This document shows positions 43,296 through 52,636 of a stretch of 62,033 bases of DNA, piece by piece. The translations under genes and the position numbers were made by a program. The notes below the pieces were generated by a model that did not search any database, was not told the DNA's origin, and saw nothing but the letters and a program-made list of their open reading frames with translations. This DNA comes from Oligoflexus sp. Its GTDB lineage: Bacteria > Bdellovibrionota_B > Oligoflexia > Oligoflexales > Oligoflexaceae. The stretch's first letter is position 1. Every line of letters starts with the position of its first letter. The stretch covers positions 1 through 62,033 of the forward strand of contig NZ_DASTAT010000042.1 of the NCBI RefSeq assembly GCF_035712445.1. Direction: 5' to 3'.

Positions 43296-44896
43296 AAATC
43301 ATGCAGGAAAAGGCGTGTCTCCGTGTCCTCATTATCGAAGATTCAGAAGATGACCTTTTGCTCCTTCTGCGCGAACTGCGCAAAGGCCGCTTTGATGTCC
43401 AGCATCATTGTGTGGAAAATGCTGAGGACCTGCAGCACCACCTGAAAACCGAGGCGTGGGATGTGATTCTGTCCGATTACAATCTTCCCGGGTTCGGAGC
43501 CTTGCCGGCGCTCGAAATCTTAAAGACCTGTGACCTGGATATCCCTTTTATCATAGTCTCGGGCGCGGTGGGCGAGGAAACCGCGGTCGCAGCGATGCGG
43601 GCCGGGGCTCACGATTATGTGATGAAGGGCAGCCTTGCGCGCCTGATGCCGGCCATTGAAAGGGAACTGCGCGAGTCCGCCAGTCGCCAGGCTCGTCGGG
43701 ACGCTGAAAAAGCGGCTTTCTTGGCGAAAGAGGAGGCCATTGCCGCGAACCGGGCCAAGAGCGATTTTTTAGCTCAAATGAGCCATGAGATTCGCACGCC
43801 TTTGGGAGCCATCCTGGGTTTTTCCGAACTGCTTTTGGAATCCAATGAAGATGAAGACTCGCGACGTGAAACGGTCGGCATCATCATTCGCAATGGACAG
43901 AGCCTTTTGCAGATCGTCGATGAGATCCTGGACATGTCGAAGGTGGAAGCTGGAAAACTTGCGGTTGAAATCCTGCCCTTTTCCCTCGCCTCCATGCTGG
44001 TCGACCTCGAAAATCTTTTCACGCCGAAAGCCCGTGAAAAAGGCCTGAAGCTGCAGTTCGTCTATGATCACCGCCTGCCGAAGGAAATTCAGACCGATCC
44101 CAATCGTCTGCGACAGATTCTGATCAATATCATCGGCAATGCCATCAAATTCACTCATAGCGGCAGCGTGAGCGTGATCGTCGGACGCGGCAGGCCAGCC
44201 GATGGAAAATATGCCCTGGAATTTACCGTGGTCGATACCGGGGTTGGCATATCCCATGAGCATCAGGGCCTTTTATTTAAGCCTTTTTCCCAGGCCGACA
44301 GTTCCATTTCGCGCCGCTTCGGAGGCACCGGACTGGGTCTTGCACTCTCCAAGCAGCTGGCTCGCCTGCTGCAGGGAGACCTTGTGCTGACCAAAAGTGA
44401 GCCGGGAAAGGGAAGCACCTTCACCCTGCGCATCATGGCCCTTGTGAAAGAAGACGCCATCCCGAATCAAGTCGCTGAATCGGCGACAGCGGTGACGTCG
44501 CAGCTCACGCTCAGCAATGTTCATGTACTGCTGGTGGATGATTCCGGTGACAATCGCCTGCTCATGAGCAAGATCCTCAAGTCCACGGGCGCGACTGTGG
44601 ACTTGGCCACCAATGGTCGTGAGGCCATTGAAATGGCGCTTCACAATATCCACGATGTGATCCTCATGGACATGCAGATGCCGGTGATGGATGGTTATGC
44701 AGCAGCGCGTTCGCTGCGTGATCAGGGATTTGCCAAACCTATTATCGCTCTGACGGCCAACGCCATGAGTTCCGAGCGATCGCGCTGCCTGGAGGCGGGC
44801 TGCAATGACTTTCATCCCAAGCCGATTGATCGGCCGGTTCTGATAGAACTGATCAGCACCTACGTCTCTCCCCTTCATTCCCGGTCAGGTTTATGA
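43292..44896 (+). CDS. Hybrid histidine kinase (REC-HK-REC)
   Basis: A 534-residue protein: N-terminal receiver (about 10-125, Asp in ILSDYNLPG), short coiled coil, HisKA with MSHEIRTPLGAILGFSEL (His about 164), ATPase (about 270-395, NIIGNAIKFTHSG, GGTGLGLALS) and C-terminal receiver (about 410-528, LLVDDSGDNRLL, Asp in ILMDMQMPVMDGY). It has no membrane segments. The first receiver suggests that it takes phosphate from, or is controlled by, the coupled kinase pair upstream. No HPt or DNA-binding output is encoded nearby. Confidence 0.92.
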   Translation: MKIMQEKACLRVLIIEDSEDDLLLLLRELRKGRFDVQHHCVENAEDLQHHLKTEAWDVILSDYNLPGFGALPALEILKTCDLDIPFIIVSGAVGEETAVAAMRAGAHDYVMKGSLARLMPAIERELRESASRQARRDAEKAAFLAKEEAIAANRAKSDFLAQMSHEIRTPLGAILGFSELLLESNEDEDSRRETVGIIIRNGQSLLQIVDEILDMSKVEAGKLAVEILPFSLASMLVDLENLFTPKAREKGLKLQFVYDHRLPKEIQTDPNRLRQILINIIGNAIKFTHSGSVSVIVGRGRPADGKYALEFTVVDTGVGISHEHQGLLFKPFSQADSSISRRFGGTGLGLALSKQLARLLQGDLVLTKSEPGKGSTFTLRIMALVKEDAIPNQVAESATAVTSQLTLSNVHVLLVDDSGDNRLLMSKILKSTGATVDLATNGREAIEMALHNIHDVILMDMQMPVMDGYAAARSLRDQGFAKPIIALTANAMSSERSRCLEAGCNDFHPKPIDRPVLIELISTYVSPLHSRSGL

Positions 44897-44901
44897 AAGA
44901 G

Positions 44902-44924
44902 TCCGGTGGTGGATTTCCACCGGA
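44902..44924. terminator. Hairpin between convergent genes
   Basis: Arms TCCGGTGG (44902-44909) and CCACCGGA (44917-44924) with a 7-base loop lie between the stops of the hybrid kinase and the amidohydrolase genes. Downstream T content is modest (TTGCGTTT), so it may work as a bidirectional or weak terminator. Confidence 0.6.
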
Positions 44925-44930
44925 TTGCGT

Positions 44931-46634
44931 TTAACCTCGAAGTCCAGCCAGCTCCTTTTTGTTTTCATAAACGACGCGGCCGTTTGAGATCGTCATCAGA
45001 ACCTTTGTTTTCAGGATATCCTGAGGTTTCCTATCGGCCATGATCTGACCCAGATCGCTATCGAGCACCACGATATCAGCCAGCTTTCCGGCCTCCAGCG
45101 TGCCCATGTCCTTTTCCCGGAAGGCGGCATACGCAGCGTTCTTCGTATAGGATTCCAGAGCTTCATCCATGGTCAGATGCTGATCATAGCTCCAGCCCTT
45201 GGGCGGTTGCCCGTTCTGCGTTTGCCGGGTCACCGCCGCGTAAAGTCCCCAAAGAGGGTTGGCGGATTCAACAGGGGTATCGGAACCGCTGACCAGAACA
45301 GCCTGGCTTTGACGCAGCTTTTGCCAGACATAAGCGCCTTCTTCCATGCGGTCGTTGCCGATCCGGGTTGGAACCCAGGGCGCGTCCGAGGTCAGGTGCG
45401 TGGGCTGCATCGAAGCGATGATGCCCAGTTTTCCAAAGCGCGGAATATCCTGGGCGTCGAGAATCTGAGCATGCTCGACACGCAAACGCAGATCGGCCTT
45501 CGGAAACTCCTTGATCACGCGTTCGAAGGCATTCAAAACGCTACGGTTGGTCTTATCACCGATGGCATGCACAGCCGTTTGAAAGCCGGACTGAGCAAAT
45601 CTTTTGACCGACTGATAGATCTGCTCTTCGGTGAGGATTTCCAGGCCGGAGTATCCAGGCTGATCCGTATAAGCTTCCAGCATGGCCGCTCCGCGGGATC
45701 CGAGGGCTCCATCCGCCATGAGTTTAACCGAACGGATCTGAAGCATGTCCTTCACAAGCGGACCTGATTTCATAAAGCGATCGATGAGCTTCGCATCGGC
45801 TCCAGCCAGCATTACATTCAAACGCAGGGGCAACTCACCTTGCGCTGCGAGCGTTTCGTAGATGGCAATATCCTCGCCTGAGACGCCCGCATCATGAAAA
45901 CTTGTCAATCCGTATTCCGCACAGCGAGCAAGAGCGGCCCGGATGGCTTTTTCGCGTTGGGCATTGGATTCGGGTGGAATCACCGCCGTGACAAGGTCCA
46001 TAGCGCGATCGACCAGAATACCCGTGGCTTCACCTTGAGCGTCACGGATGATTTTGCCACCGACAGGGTCGCGGGTATCCCGAGTAATGCCGGCTTTTTT
46101 CAGCGCCAGCGTGTTGACCCAGATCGCATGTCCATCAACTCGTGTCAGGGAAACGGGAATGCCGTCACCCAGCTTGTCCAGATCCTGACGCGTGGGAAAT
46201 TCCTTTTTCGCCCAAAGGTTTTGATCCCAGCCCCGACCCAAAACCCAGTCTGACTTCGGTGTGTGGCTGATTTCCTCTTTCACCTTGCCCTGGATGGTTT
46301 CCAGGGACGTCATGCCCGCCATATCCAGGCGGACAAGCTGATAACCAAGGCCTTTCAGATGACCGTGACCTTCGTGAAAACCGGGATACACAGCCTTGCC
46401 CTTGAGATCAACAACTCGTGTGGCCGGGCCTTGCCAGGTTTTCAGTTCCTTTATGCTGCCGGTAGCCACAACGCGGCCGCCCTGGATAGCCAGTGCCTCG
46501 ACCATCGGTTTCTCTTTATTCAGTGTGTGAATCCTGGCGTTCGTCAAGAGGAGTTCCGCAGGGGCTGCTTGCAGAGCTGACGTCAGCAAAAGCCCCGTGA
46601 GGCTTTGAAGCCAGGTATAAAATCGTCCTGTCAT
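44931..46634 (-). CDS. Exported amidohydrolase, YtcJ-like
   Basis: A 567-residue metal-dependent hydrolase of the Amidohydro_3 group. A signal peptide (SLTGLLLTSALQAAP) is followed by the N-terminal strand sandwich (LLTNARIHTLNKEKPMVEAL), metal His pair in HEGHGHLKG, then VKLMADGALGSRGAAML, HAIGDKTN, HAQIL and the final strand domain (EAGKLADIVVLD). Members hydrolyse amides of various xenobiotics or formyl groups; the substrate is unknown. The start is ATG 46634. It is a single gene, divergent from the Kelch lipoprotein gene, with an intergenic region of about 125 bases between them. Confidence 0.92.
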   Translation of the reverse strand: MTGRFYTWLQSLTGLLLTSALQAAPAELLLTNARIHTLNKEKPMVEALAIQGGRVVATGSIKELKTWQGPATRVVDLKGKAVYPGFHEGHGHLKGLGYQLVRLDMAGMTSLETIQGKVKEEISHTPKSDWVLGRGWDQNLWAKKEFPTRQDLDKLGDGIPVSLTRVDGHAIWVNTLALKKAGITRDTRDPVGGKIIRDAQGEATGILVDRAMDLVTAVIPPESNAQREKAIRAALARCAEYGLTSFHDAGVSGEDIAIYETLAAQGELPLRLNVMLAGADAKLIDRFMKSGPLVKDMLQIRSVKLMADGALGSRGAAMLEAYTDQPGYSGLEILTEEQIYQSVKRFAQSGFQTAVHAIGDKTNRSVLNAFERVIKEFPKADLRLRVEHAQILDAQDIPRFGKLGIIASMQPTHLTSDAPWVPTRIGNDRMEEGAYVWQKLRQSQAVLVSGSDTPVESANPLWGLYAAVTRQTQNGQPPKGWSYDQHLTMDEALESYTKNAAYAAFREKDMGTLEAGKLADIVVLDSDLGQIMADRKPQDILKTKVLMTISNGRVVYENKKELAGLRG

Positions 46635-46759
46635 ACCGTTTCTCCAGAATAAGCGCGCGTGAATGATGGGCGGAGATTAGCGGGCTTTCAGGCGATTGCC
46701 AAGAGGGGATGTACGGGGCTATAGTTCTTCTCATCCCTCGATAAAATGAAGAGACATTC

Positions 46760-47929
46760 ATGCAAAATACTACCGATAGGATCGGGTTTCTCGGTCTTAG
46801 CCTTCTCGTGCCCTTCACCTTGCTTGTCAGCTCATGCCAGACCGTGGAAGACTCATGGAGAAAAGGGCCGGCATGGACTTTCATACCGACGCCCCAGGGT
46901 GTGGGATCTCTGGCCCATAGTCTTTGTGGTGGGAGCGGCGGGCTTTTTATGGCTTTTGGTGGTATTGAAGAGGGCAGAGAATCGCCACTGAACTCCAGCA
47001 TGATTGTTTATGATAGCCTTCAGAATCTTTGGCAGAAGGCGGATGCCCAGGAAGGGCCGCCTGCACGAAATTTCGCTTCGTTTACCCTGATGGATCAGAA
47101 GGCTTATGTCTTCGGCGGCGAAACCGCACAGAACGCTGCAAGCGCTGATGCTTATGTTTACGATGCCTCCGAGGGATTCTGGTCTTCACTTCCCGTTCCC
47201 GAACCTATGATCGCCCGAAAACAGGCGACGCTGACTCGTGTGGGTGCGGAGCTCGTGATCTTTGGCGGCAAGGGAACCGAGCCGGTCACGAACTGGGCGC
47301 GCTTCCGCCCGGGCGCTGCGCGTTGGCAGGTGCATTCCTATCCTGAGGCCATCAGCGCGCGCGTGAGTCATGTGGCTATTGGCCTGGATGAATCACGACT
47401 TTTGATCTGGGGCGGTTTTGAAGGCAAGGAGCGGCGCGGGGATGGTTTTATTTTTGATCTGAAGACTCAGGCTGTAACGAGTCTTCCAGCGATCACTCCG
47501 CGAGCCAATGCCAGGGCCTTGCTTCTGGGTGACAAGGTTCTTGTTTGGGGTGGAGCCGGTCCTGACGGACATATGCCGGATGGGGCTCTTTTGAATGTGA
47601 AATCCCTGCAGTGGACGCCGCTACCGTCCATACCGGATCCGCGTTTTCAAAGACTGCAGGGTGCTGAGGTGGTCGCGCAGGGAACAGGCAGCTTTCTGCT
47701 CTTTGGCGGACGTTTTGGTTTAGAGGCCTTTAACGATCAGCTTTGGTCCTATGATATCGAGCGCTCCGAATGGTCACTCCTTCGAACGAAGGAAAATCCT
47801 CAGGGCCGCATCGCGCATTGCTTTGTGAATCTTGAGCCTCGCAAATACGCAGTATTTGGGGGCCTTGGTTATAAGAGAGGAACGCAAAGCCTCACGCAAT
47901 GGGATGGCCTATGGATTCTTGACCTTTGA
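46760..47929 (+). CDS. Kelch-repeat lipoprotein
   Basis: A 389-residue lipoprotein with signal sequence LGLSLLVPFTLLVSSC, a lipobox at about residue 26. The mature protein is six or so Kelch units with FGG cores (AYVFGGET, LVIFGGKG, LLIWGGFEG, VLVWGGAGP, FLLFGGRFG, YAVFGGLG), forming a beta-propeller. ATG 46760 fits a standard signal peptide length. The ligand is unknown. The end overlaps by 21 bases the convergent HExxH protein gene. Confidence 0.92.
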   Translation: MQNTTDRIGFLGLSLLVPFTLLVSSCQTVEDSWRKGPAWTFIPTPQGVGSLAHSLCGGSGGLFMAFGGIEEGRESPLNSSMIVYDSLQNLWQKADAQEGPPARNFASFTLMDQKAYVFGGETAQNAASADAYVYDASEGFWSSLPVPEPMIARKQATLTRVGAELVIFGGKGTEPVTNWARFRPGAARWQVHSYPEAISARVSHVAIGLDESRLLIWGGFEGKERRGDGFIFDLKTQAVTSLPAITPRANARALLLGDKVLVWGGAGPDGHMPDGALLNVKSLQWTPLPSIPDPRFQRLQGAEVVAQGTGSFLLFGGRFGLEAFNDQLWSYDIERSEWSLLRTKENPQGRIAHCFVNLEPRKYAVFGGLGYKRGTQSLTQWDGLWILDL

Positions 47930-48388
47930 CCAGGGCCACCATGATCCGCTGCCGCGTCCGAAGTTTTGCGCGGCATATTCGAGAGGATTGCGCGCGGGGC
48001 CAATCACGCCGCCGCACAGAAAGTAGAATGGGATAAAGAATGGTCCCAGGAGTTGATACTGCCATGTGTGGGCCTCTTCGTGGCGTCCGATATGAACGGT
48101 CGGGTCGCCGTAAGCTCCCCAGTGATCCGGCGCAGTGCCCCGACCATAGGAAATCGTGTTGCCGAGGGTAATCGCCGCATAGGGTATCGTTAAAGGATTA
48201 TTCAAAAATTGCAGCGCATTGTGTCCGGCTTTCATTTTCGGTTCCAGCGCCGACCATCTGCAACGAAACAGCGCCTGACCCACGGCATAACCAAGCAGCC
48301 CATAAAGCAGACCCAGAAGGGTATACGGTGATGCCCAAAGTTTCCCAAGCCCATCCAGGAGCCAGCGGGATGAATTTGTCTTTTCCAA
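47909..48388 (-). CDS. Membrane protein with HExxH motif
   Basis: A 159-residue protein with an N-terminal hydrophobic segment (YTLLGLLYGLLGYAVGQALF), the motif HIGRHEEAHTWQYQLLGPFF (HEEAH, a zincin-like HExxH, about 100-115), and a hydrophobic stretch after it (FFIPFYFLCGGVIGPA). It could be a small membrane metalloprotease or a structural family that happens to carry HExxH. I do not recognise the family with certainty. Convergent with the Kelch gene. Confidence 0.65.
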   Translation of the reverse strand: MEKTNSSRWLLDGLGKLWASPYTLLGLLYGLLGYAVGQALFRCRWSALEPKMKAGHNALQFLNNPLTIPYAAITLGNTISYGRGTAPDHWGAYGDPTVHIGRHEEAHTWQYQLLGPFFIPFYFLCGGVIGPARNPLEYAAQNFGRGSGSWWPWSKVKNP

Positions 48389-48449
48389 TGTGGTCCAGCC
48401 CTTTCAGAGTACACTCCAAAAGCCTATCACAAAAGAGTGCCCGTCTCCC

Positions 48450-48631
48450 ATGGCGACCACGAGATCACTGATCAACGTTGACGTTCAGGATATCATGACA
48501 GCCGAGGCATTCTATTGTGGGGTCTTTGGGTTTCAGGTAATACAGCGCCGCCGGTGCAGCGGGCGGAATGTGACGTTCGCAGAGTGCCTTATGGAGAAAT
48601 CGCCCTGATGGGCCATCCCTTCGATCACTGA
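48450..48631 (+). pseudogene. Remnant of a VOC/glyoxalase-family gene
   Basis: The reading frame starting at ATG 48450 begins like a glyoxalase/bleomycin-resistance domain (NVDVQDIMTAEAFYCGVFGF) but then changes. A second frame, ending at 48631, gives VPYGEIALMGHPFDH, a plausible C-terminal piece. The central part of the domain, about 80 residues, is missing. It is a deletion relic. Confidence 0.7.
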
Positions 48632-48711
48632 TTTTGTCTCATTGAATTCAATGAAAAAAGGTTATGATGCGCTGGCGAACTGAAGCTCATTGCAAAGTGA
48701 GGAGCGTTGAG

Positions 48712-49743
48712 ATGCAAGTATATACGAATCCCATTCATGCAGAATATTTTGCAGATCCCTTCGTCTGGCGTCATGACCATGAATACTACGCGATAGGCAC
48801 CGGCCCAGGCGATGCGGAAGGGCTGACGCCACATACGACACGCGCGACTATTTTCCCGCTGCTGCGATCACACGACATGATTCATTGGACGCCGGCCGGG
48901 CATGCTCTCATTGCTCCTGACGAGGCGCTGGGTCTTAATTTTTGGGCGCCTGAAATCGCCCACGCGGGTGGACTTTGGTATCTTTATTATTCGGTTGGCC
49001 ATGGTGATAAGCTGCATCAGCTGCGGGTGGCCGTGAGTGATCATCCGCTTGGACCCTATCGCGACAGGGCGCAGCTCACCAATCCCAAGGACGTTCCTTT
49101 CGCGATAGATCCGCATCCCTTCCAGGATGATGATGGGCGCTGGTATCTTTTTCATGCTCGTGATTTCCTGGATACAGGTTCGGATGCCGCCGGTTCGATC
49201 CGCGCGGGGACGGCTTTGGTGGTGTCTGAACTTGAAACGATGACCCGCCTTTCGAAGAACATGCATGTTGTCCTGCGATCCTATTGTGATTGGCAGCTCT
49301 ATGCCGCGGATCGGCCGATGTACGGAAAAATTTTTGATTGGCATACGCTGGAAGGTCCTTCTGTGATCAAGGAAGGGGGACGATACTACTGTATTTACAG
49401 TGGTGGAAGCTGGCAGACGGATACCTATGGGGTGGATTACACGGCCTCGGACCATGTGCTGGGGCCATACTCCATCGAAGCCGGCGTGGAGGCTCCGCGT
49501 ATTTTGAAAACTGTTCCCGGCAAAGTCATTGGGCCCGGACATTGCTCGATTGCGATAGCGCCTGATGATTCAACGCGCATGATTATCTATCATGCATGGG
49601 ATCCTGAGATGCGGGCCCGGCGCATGTGTATGGATGAGCTTTACTTCGAAGACGGCATTCCTAAATCCGATGGACCGACCTGGACGCCCACCGAGCTTCC
49701 CCGAGAGAGGCCACACACAAAGGATTATGAAGCGCGCGTCTAG
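48712..49743 (+). CDS. Glycoside hydrolase family 43-like enzyme
   Basis: A 343-residue five-bladed propeller hydrolase. Catalytic residues can be placed: base Asp in EYFADPFVW (about residue 14), pKa-modulating Asp in FAIDPHPFQDD (about 130) and acid Glu in HTLEGPSVIKEG (about 215). Typical substrates of the family are arabinan, xylan side chains and galactan. No signal peptide is seen, so the enzyme is probably cytoplasmic and acts on small oligosaccharides. ATG 48712 is preferred because GAGG lies about ten bases before it. No sugar transporter or other carbohydrate genes are adjacent. Confidence 0.9.
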   Translation: MQVYTNPIHAEYFADPFVWRHDHEYYAIGTGPGDAEGLTPHTTRATIFPLLRSHDMIHWTPAGHALIAPDEALGLNFWAPEIAHAGGLWYLYYSVGHGDKLHQLRVAVSDHPLGPYRDRAQLTNPKDVPFAIDPHPFQDDDGRWYLFHARDFLDTGSDAAGSIRAGTALVVSELETMTRLSKNMHVVLRSYCDWQLYAADRPMYGKIFDWHTLEGPSVIKEGGRYYCIYSGGSWQTDTYGVDYTASDHVLGPYSIEAGVEAPRILKTVPGKVIGPGHCSIAIAPDDSTRMIIYHAWDPEMRARRMCMDELYFEDGIPKSDGPTWTPTELPRERPHTKDYEARV

Positions 49744-49888
49744 AACTGAAAGGCTGGGAAAATGGCATAGCGTGGAACCCACAGCGGCCCAATGGTCTGC
49801 TGTTTAAACTTCTCGATGTTCAGCATTCCGCCGTGTATCAAAGCAAGGCGGAAGGCATTTTTCTGGCTTAAACTTCCCAAAGGACCCT

Positions 49889-51319
49889 ATGAAATTCCAT
49901 ATATTTCTCGCCCTATTTTTGAGCTTTTTGGGGTATTCCGCCGAACTTTCCGCTCAAGATCCGCTGAGTGAAATTGATAACTATCTGACACAATTGGTGA
50001 AAGATGGAAAATTCTCGGGCCGGGTTTTCGTGTCCATGAAGGGTGTGGAACTTTCTCGGGGCTATGGCCGGACGCGCTTTCCCGATGGCGCTATGCCTGA
50101 AGATACAACGACTTTCAAAGTGGGTTCGATCACCAAACAGGTCACGGGTTTTGCAATTTTGGATATGGTGGATCGAAAGCTGCTCCAGCTGGATGATCCG
50201 GTTGCCAAATTTTTTCCCGAGGTTGATAGCCGAATTTTCACAGAAGACGGTCGGTCTGTGACCATCCAGGATCTTCTCACTCACAGGTCGGGTCTGCCGG
50301 ATGTTTCGGGCCTGGCCTATCATTGGGGCAGCCCGGTTCGCTTCTCATATTTTTTAAAGTGCCTGGAGTGGATTTCGGATCGCAACAGACCTGGTGCTGT
50401 TCATCAGTACTCGAATTTCAATTTCCTTATGCTCGGAGAAATTATCAAGCGAGTGAGCGGTCAACCCTTTGATGAATATGTGAAGGAACAGTACTTCACG
50501 ACTCTTGGAATGGCTTCGACCGGGATGACGTTTCAGGATCCATCACGCCGGGCCTATGGACACAACACGATTCATGGGAAGCTGTTCCCCTCGGACGAGG
50601 TCAATGACTTTCACATTCACGGAACGTACGATTGGCCTCAGGCTTCGGACGGGGGCCTGGTGTCGACTGTTTCGGATATGAAGATTTGGGTCGATTACCT
50701 GTCATCCCGGAAGCAGGGTGACTTTGCGCGTTATGCTTCCCTCTGGTCAGAACGAGGCTATTTCGCGGGACTGGTAAACATTGGGACCGAGCAAAAGCCT
50801 GTCTATTGGCATAATGGGGCTTTGAGCCCCATCGGCTATACCGCTGATCTTGTATTCGATAGGGAAGGCCATCGCATTATAGTCCTGGGGAATGTGAATA
50901 CTGGAGAACAAATTCCAAACCTGGCCAATCACATCTATCGCTTTTTAGAAAAAGGCAGCCCGCTACCTGACTTGCCCTCCTTTCACTCCCAGTCTGCGCT
51001 TATGAGTTTGATTCTTTCACGGATTAAATTTGGTTTGCTCATGAGCGCTGTGTGCATGCTGCTGCTTTTCCGCAAAAGAAATCAGCCGAACTTCGCGCTT
51101 ACGACTTATGGCTATTTCAGTTCGGGGATACTGGCCAATTCCTTCGGTATTCAAAAATTTGAGAGTCTGCTGGCCTTGGCTGCTATGGCGGTTTTTTGGC
51201 TCTTTATTCTCTGGCGGCGTCAAGCACCCCATGAAAGGGATAGTCTTTCCATCAAGAGTTTCATAGGCCCGACTCTTTCTCTGATTGCGGGGCTCCTGCT
51301 GATCCATAGCCGGCTGTGA
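49889..51319 (+). CDS. Exported serine beta-lactamase-like hydrolase with C-terminal membrane helices
   Basis: A 476-residue protein. Signal peptide FHIFLALFLSFLGYSAELSA is followed by a class C beta-lactamase/DD-peptidase-like domain: SxxK in VGSITKQVT (about 75-78), the YSN motif in QYSNFNFLML (about 172) and WHNGAL as the third box. After about residue 360 come three or four membrane helices (LLMSAVCMLLLF, LLALAAMAVFWLFIL, FIGPTLSLIAGLLLI). Such architecture fits D-amino-acid peptidases and esterases held at the inner membrane. The start is supported by a sensible signal peptide; AAAGGA lies just upstream. Confidence 0.88.
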   Translation: MKFHIFLALFLSFLGYSAELSAQDPLSEIDNYLTQLVKDGKFSGRVFVSMKGVELSRGYGRTRFPDGAMPEDTTTFKVGSITKQVTGFAILDMVDRKLLQLDDPVAKFFPEVDSRIFTEDGRSVTIQDLLTHRSGLPDVSGLAYHWGSPVRFSYFLKCLEWISDRNRPGAVHQYSNFNFLMLGEIIKRVSGQPFDEYVKEQYFTTLGMASTGMTFQDPSRRAYGHNTIHGKLFPSDEVNDFHIHGTYDWPQASDGGLVSTVSDMKIWVDYLSSRKQGDFARYASLWSERGYFAGLVNIGTEQKPVYWHNGALSPIGYTADLVFDREGHRIIVLGNVNTGEQIPNLANHIYRFLEKGSPLPDLPSFHSQSALMSLILSRIKFGLLMSAVCMLLLFRKRNQPNFALTTYGYFSSGILANSFGIQKFESLLALAAMAVFWLFILWRRQAPHERDSLSIKSFIGPTLSLIAGLLLIHSRL

Positions 51320-51390
51320 AGACCTAGGATTTTCAAGTGACCCCATCCAAAGTTTCAGCTAGCCTGATCCTGCTGCAGAAGGAGGATCCG

Positions 51391-51948
51391 ATGCAAACGG
51401 AACGAAGTAAAATGCTGGCGGGGGAGCCTTATCATCCGCTTGATCCTGAATTGACGGCTGCGCGTGAACATTGCCGTGATCTTTTGCTGGCGCTGAATGT
51501 GTCGCGTGAATCCGCGCGGGACGAGCGCCTTGGCCTTATGCAAAAGCTTTTGGGATCGGTGGGAGAGGGCAGCTGGATTCAGCCACCCTTTTCCTGTGAT
51601 TATGGATCCCATATCCGGATGGGGAAGGGGAACTTTTTCAACTTCAACTGTGTTGTGCTCGATGTGTGCTCAGTCGATATTGGCGATTTCTGCCTCTTTG
51701 GGCCGGCTGTTCAGATTTATACTGCCATGCATCCCATGAATGCGATGCGGCGGCGTGAGGTGGAATTCGGGAAACCGGTGAGCCTGGGTTCAGATATTTG
51801 GGTCGGCGGTGGGGCCATCATCTGCCCAGGCGTGACGATCGGTTCCCGCTCAGTCATTGGTGCGGGAAGCGTGGTGACCAGGGATATTCCCGAGGGAGTG
51901 TTCGCTGCGGGAAATCCCTGCCGTGTGATTCGAGAGATTACGGATTAG
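51391..51948 (+). CDS. maa: Maltose/galactoside O-acetyltransferase-like enzyme
   Basis: A 185-residue left-handed beta-helix acetyltransferase of the LacA/Maa group: MLAGEPYHPLDPELTAAREH, the hexapeptide coils (SHIRMGKGNFFNFNCVVLD; IGSRSVIGAGSVVTRDIPEG) and catalytic His in YTAMHPMNA. It uses acetyl-CoA to acetylate sugars. AAGGAGG precedes ATG 51391; a longer frame from 51337 has no such site. The end overlaps the convergent DUF2239 gene by 11 bases. Confidence 0.92.
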   Translation: MQTERSKMLAGEPYHPLDPELTAAREHCRDLLLALNVSRESARDERLGLMQKLLGSVGEGSWIQPPFSCDYGSHIRMGKGNFFNFNCVVLDVCSVDIGDFCLFGPAVQIYTAMHPMNAMRRREVEFGKPVSLGSDIWVGGGAIICPGVTIGSRSVIGAGSVVTRDIPEGVFAAGNPCRVIREITD

Positions 51949-52531
51949 CGGATTTGTCATCGTGAAAGGCCAGCTCACCGACCTTAAGAGCGTGATCACG
52001 AATGTCCTTGGGCCAGCCTGCTGTCAGTGTTTCAAAAAGCGACCGATTCTTCGCAAAGAAGGCCCGGGTCGCTTCTTCAAAATGCGGCAAATCCCCCGCC
52101 ATGGCTGACATGAACTTGTAGGCCGCATTCTGCGATTGGCGCATCGCATCCTTGCTTCTGTTTTGCTTTCTCGCTTCTTCCACCAGCTTTCTGAGCGTTA
52201 CCGAGGCTCCACCTGGCTGCAGAGCAAGCCAATCCCAGTGTCTGGGAAGAAGGCCGATCTCTCGCGAGACGACGCCCAGCCTGGGTCGACCGGGGCCCGA
52301 CTTTTCCTGGTCCGGGTCCTGGTTTCCGGGGATGCGACTGAGGACATCGGCGACCGTTCCCCTTAAATCGAGTTCGACCTGCTGACTGCTGCTGTCGTCA
52401 AAGATCAGAATCTGCGCGTCCGGATTTTTATCCTGATAACGTTTGACTTTGCCTGCGACTTCGACGACAGGTCCGGCGGCGATTTTTTTATGACCGGCAA
52501 AGGCTGTACAGGTCGGGATTGATTCTTCCAT
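51938..52531 (-). CDS. DUF2239-family protein
   Basis: A 197-residue protein with the family's start TAFAGHKKIAAGPVVEVAGK, then ILIFDDSSSQQVELDLRGT, RPRLGVVSREIGLLPRHWDW and the helical end AAYKFMSAMAGDLPHFEEAT. The family is of unknown function and has no catalytic motif visible. No signal peptide, so cytoplasmic. The length is typical for the family. Convergent with the acetyltransferase gene. Confidence 0.9.
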   Translation of the reverse strand: MEESIPTCTAFAGHKKIAAGPVVEVAGKVKRYQDKNPDAQILIFDDSSSQQVELDLRGTVADVLSRIPGNQDPDQEKSGPGRPRLGVVSREIGLLPRHWDWLALQPGGASVTLRKLVEEARKQNRSKDAMRQSQNAAYKFMSAMAGDLPHFEEATRAFFAKNRSLFETLTAGWPKDIRDHALKVGELAFHDDKSANP

Positions 52532-52636
52532 TGGGCTGCTCCAAAACAGTGATGGGGACCTATCGGAATATTACCCGGGTTTATTTAGGAAGTATATAAA
52601 CACCGGGTTAAATTCGTCCTCACCACTGCGTGATAT

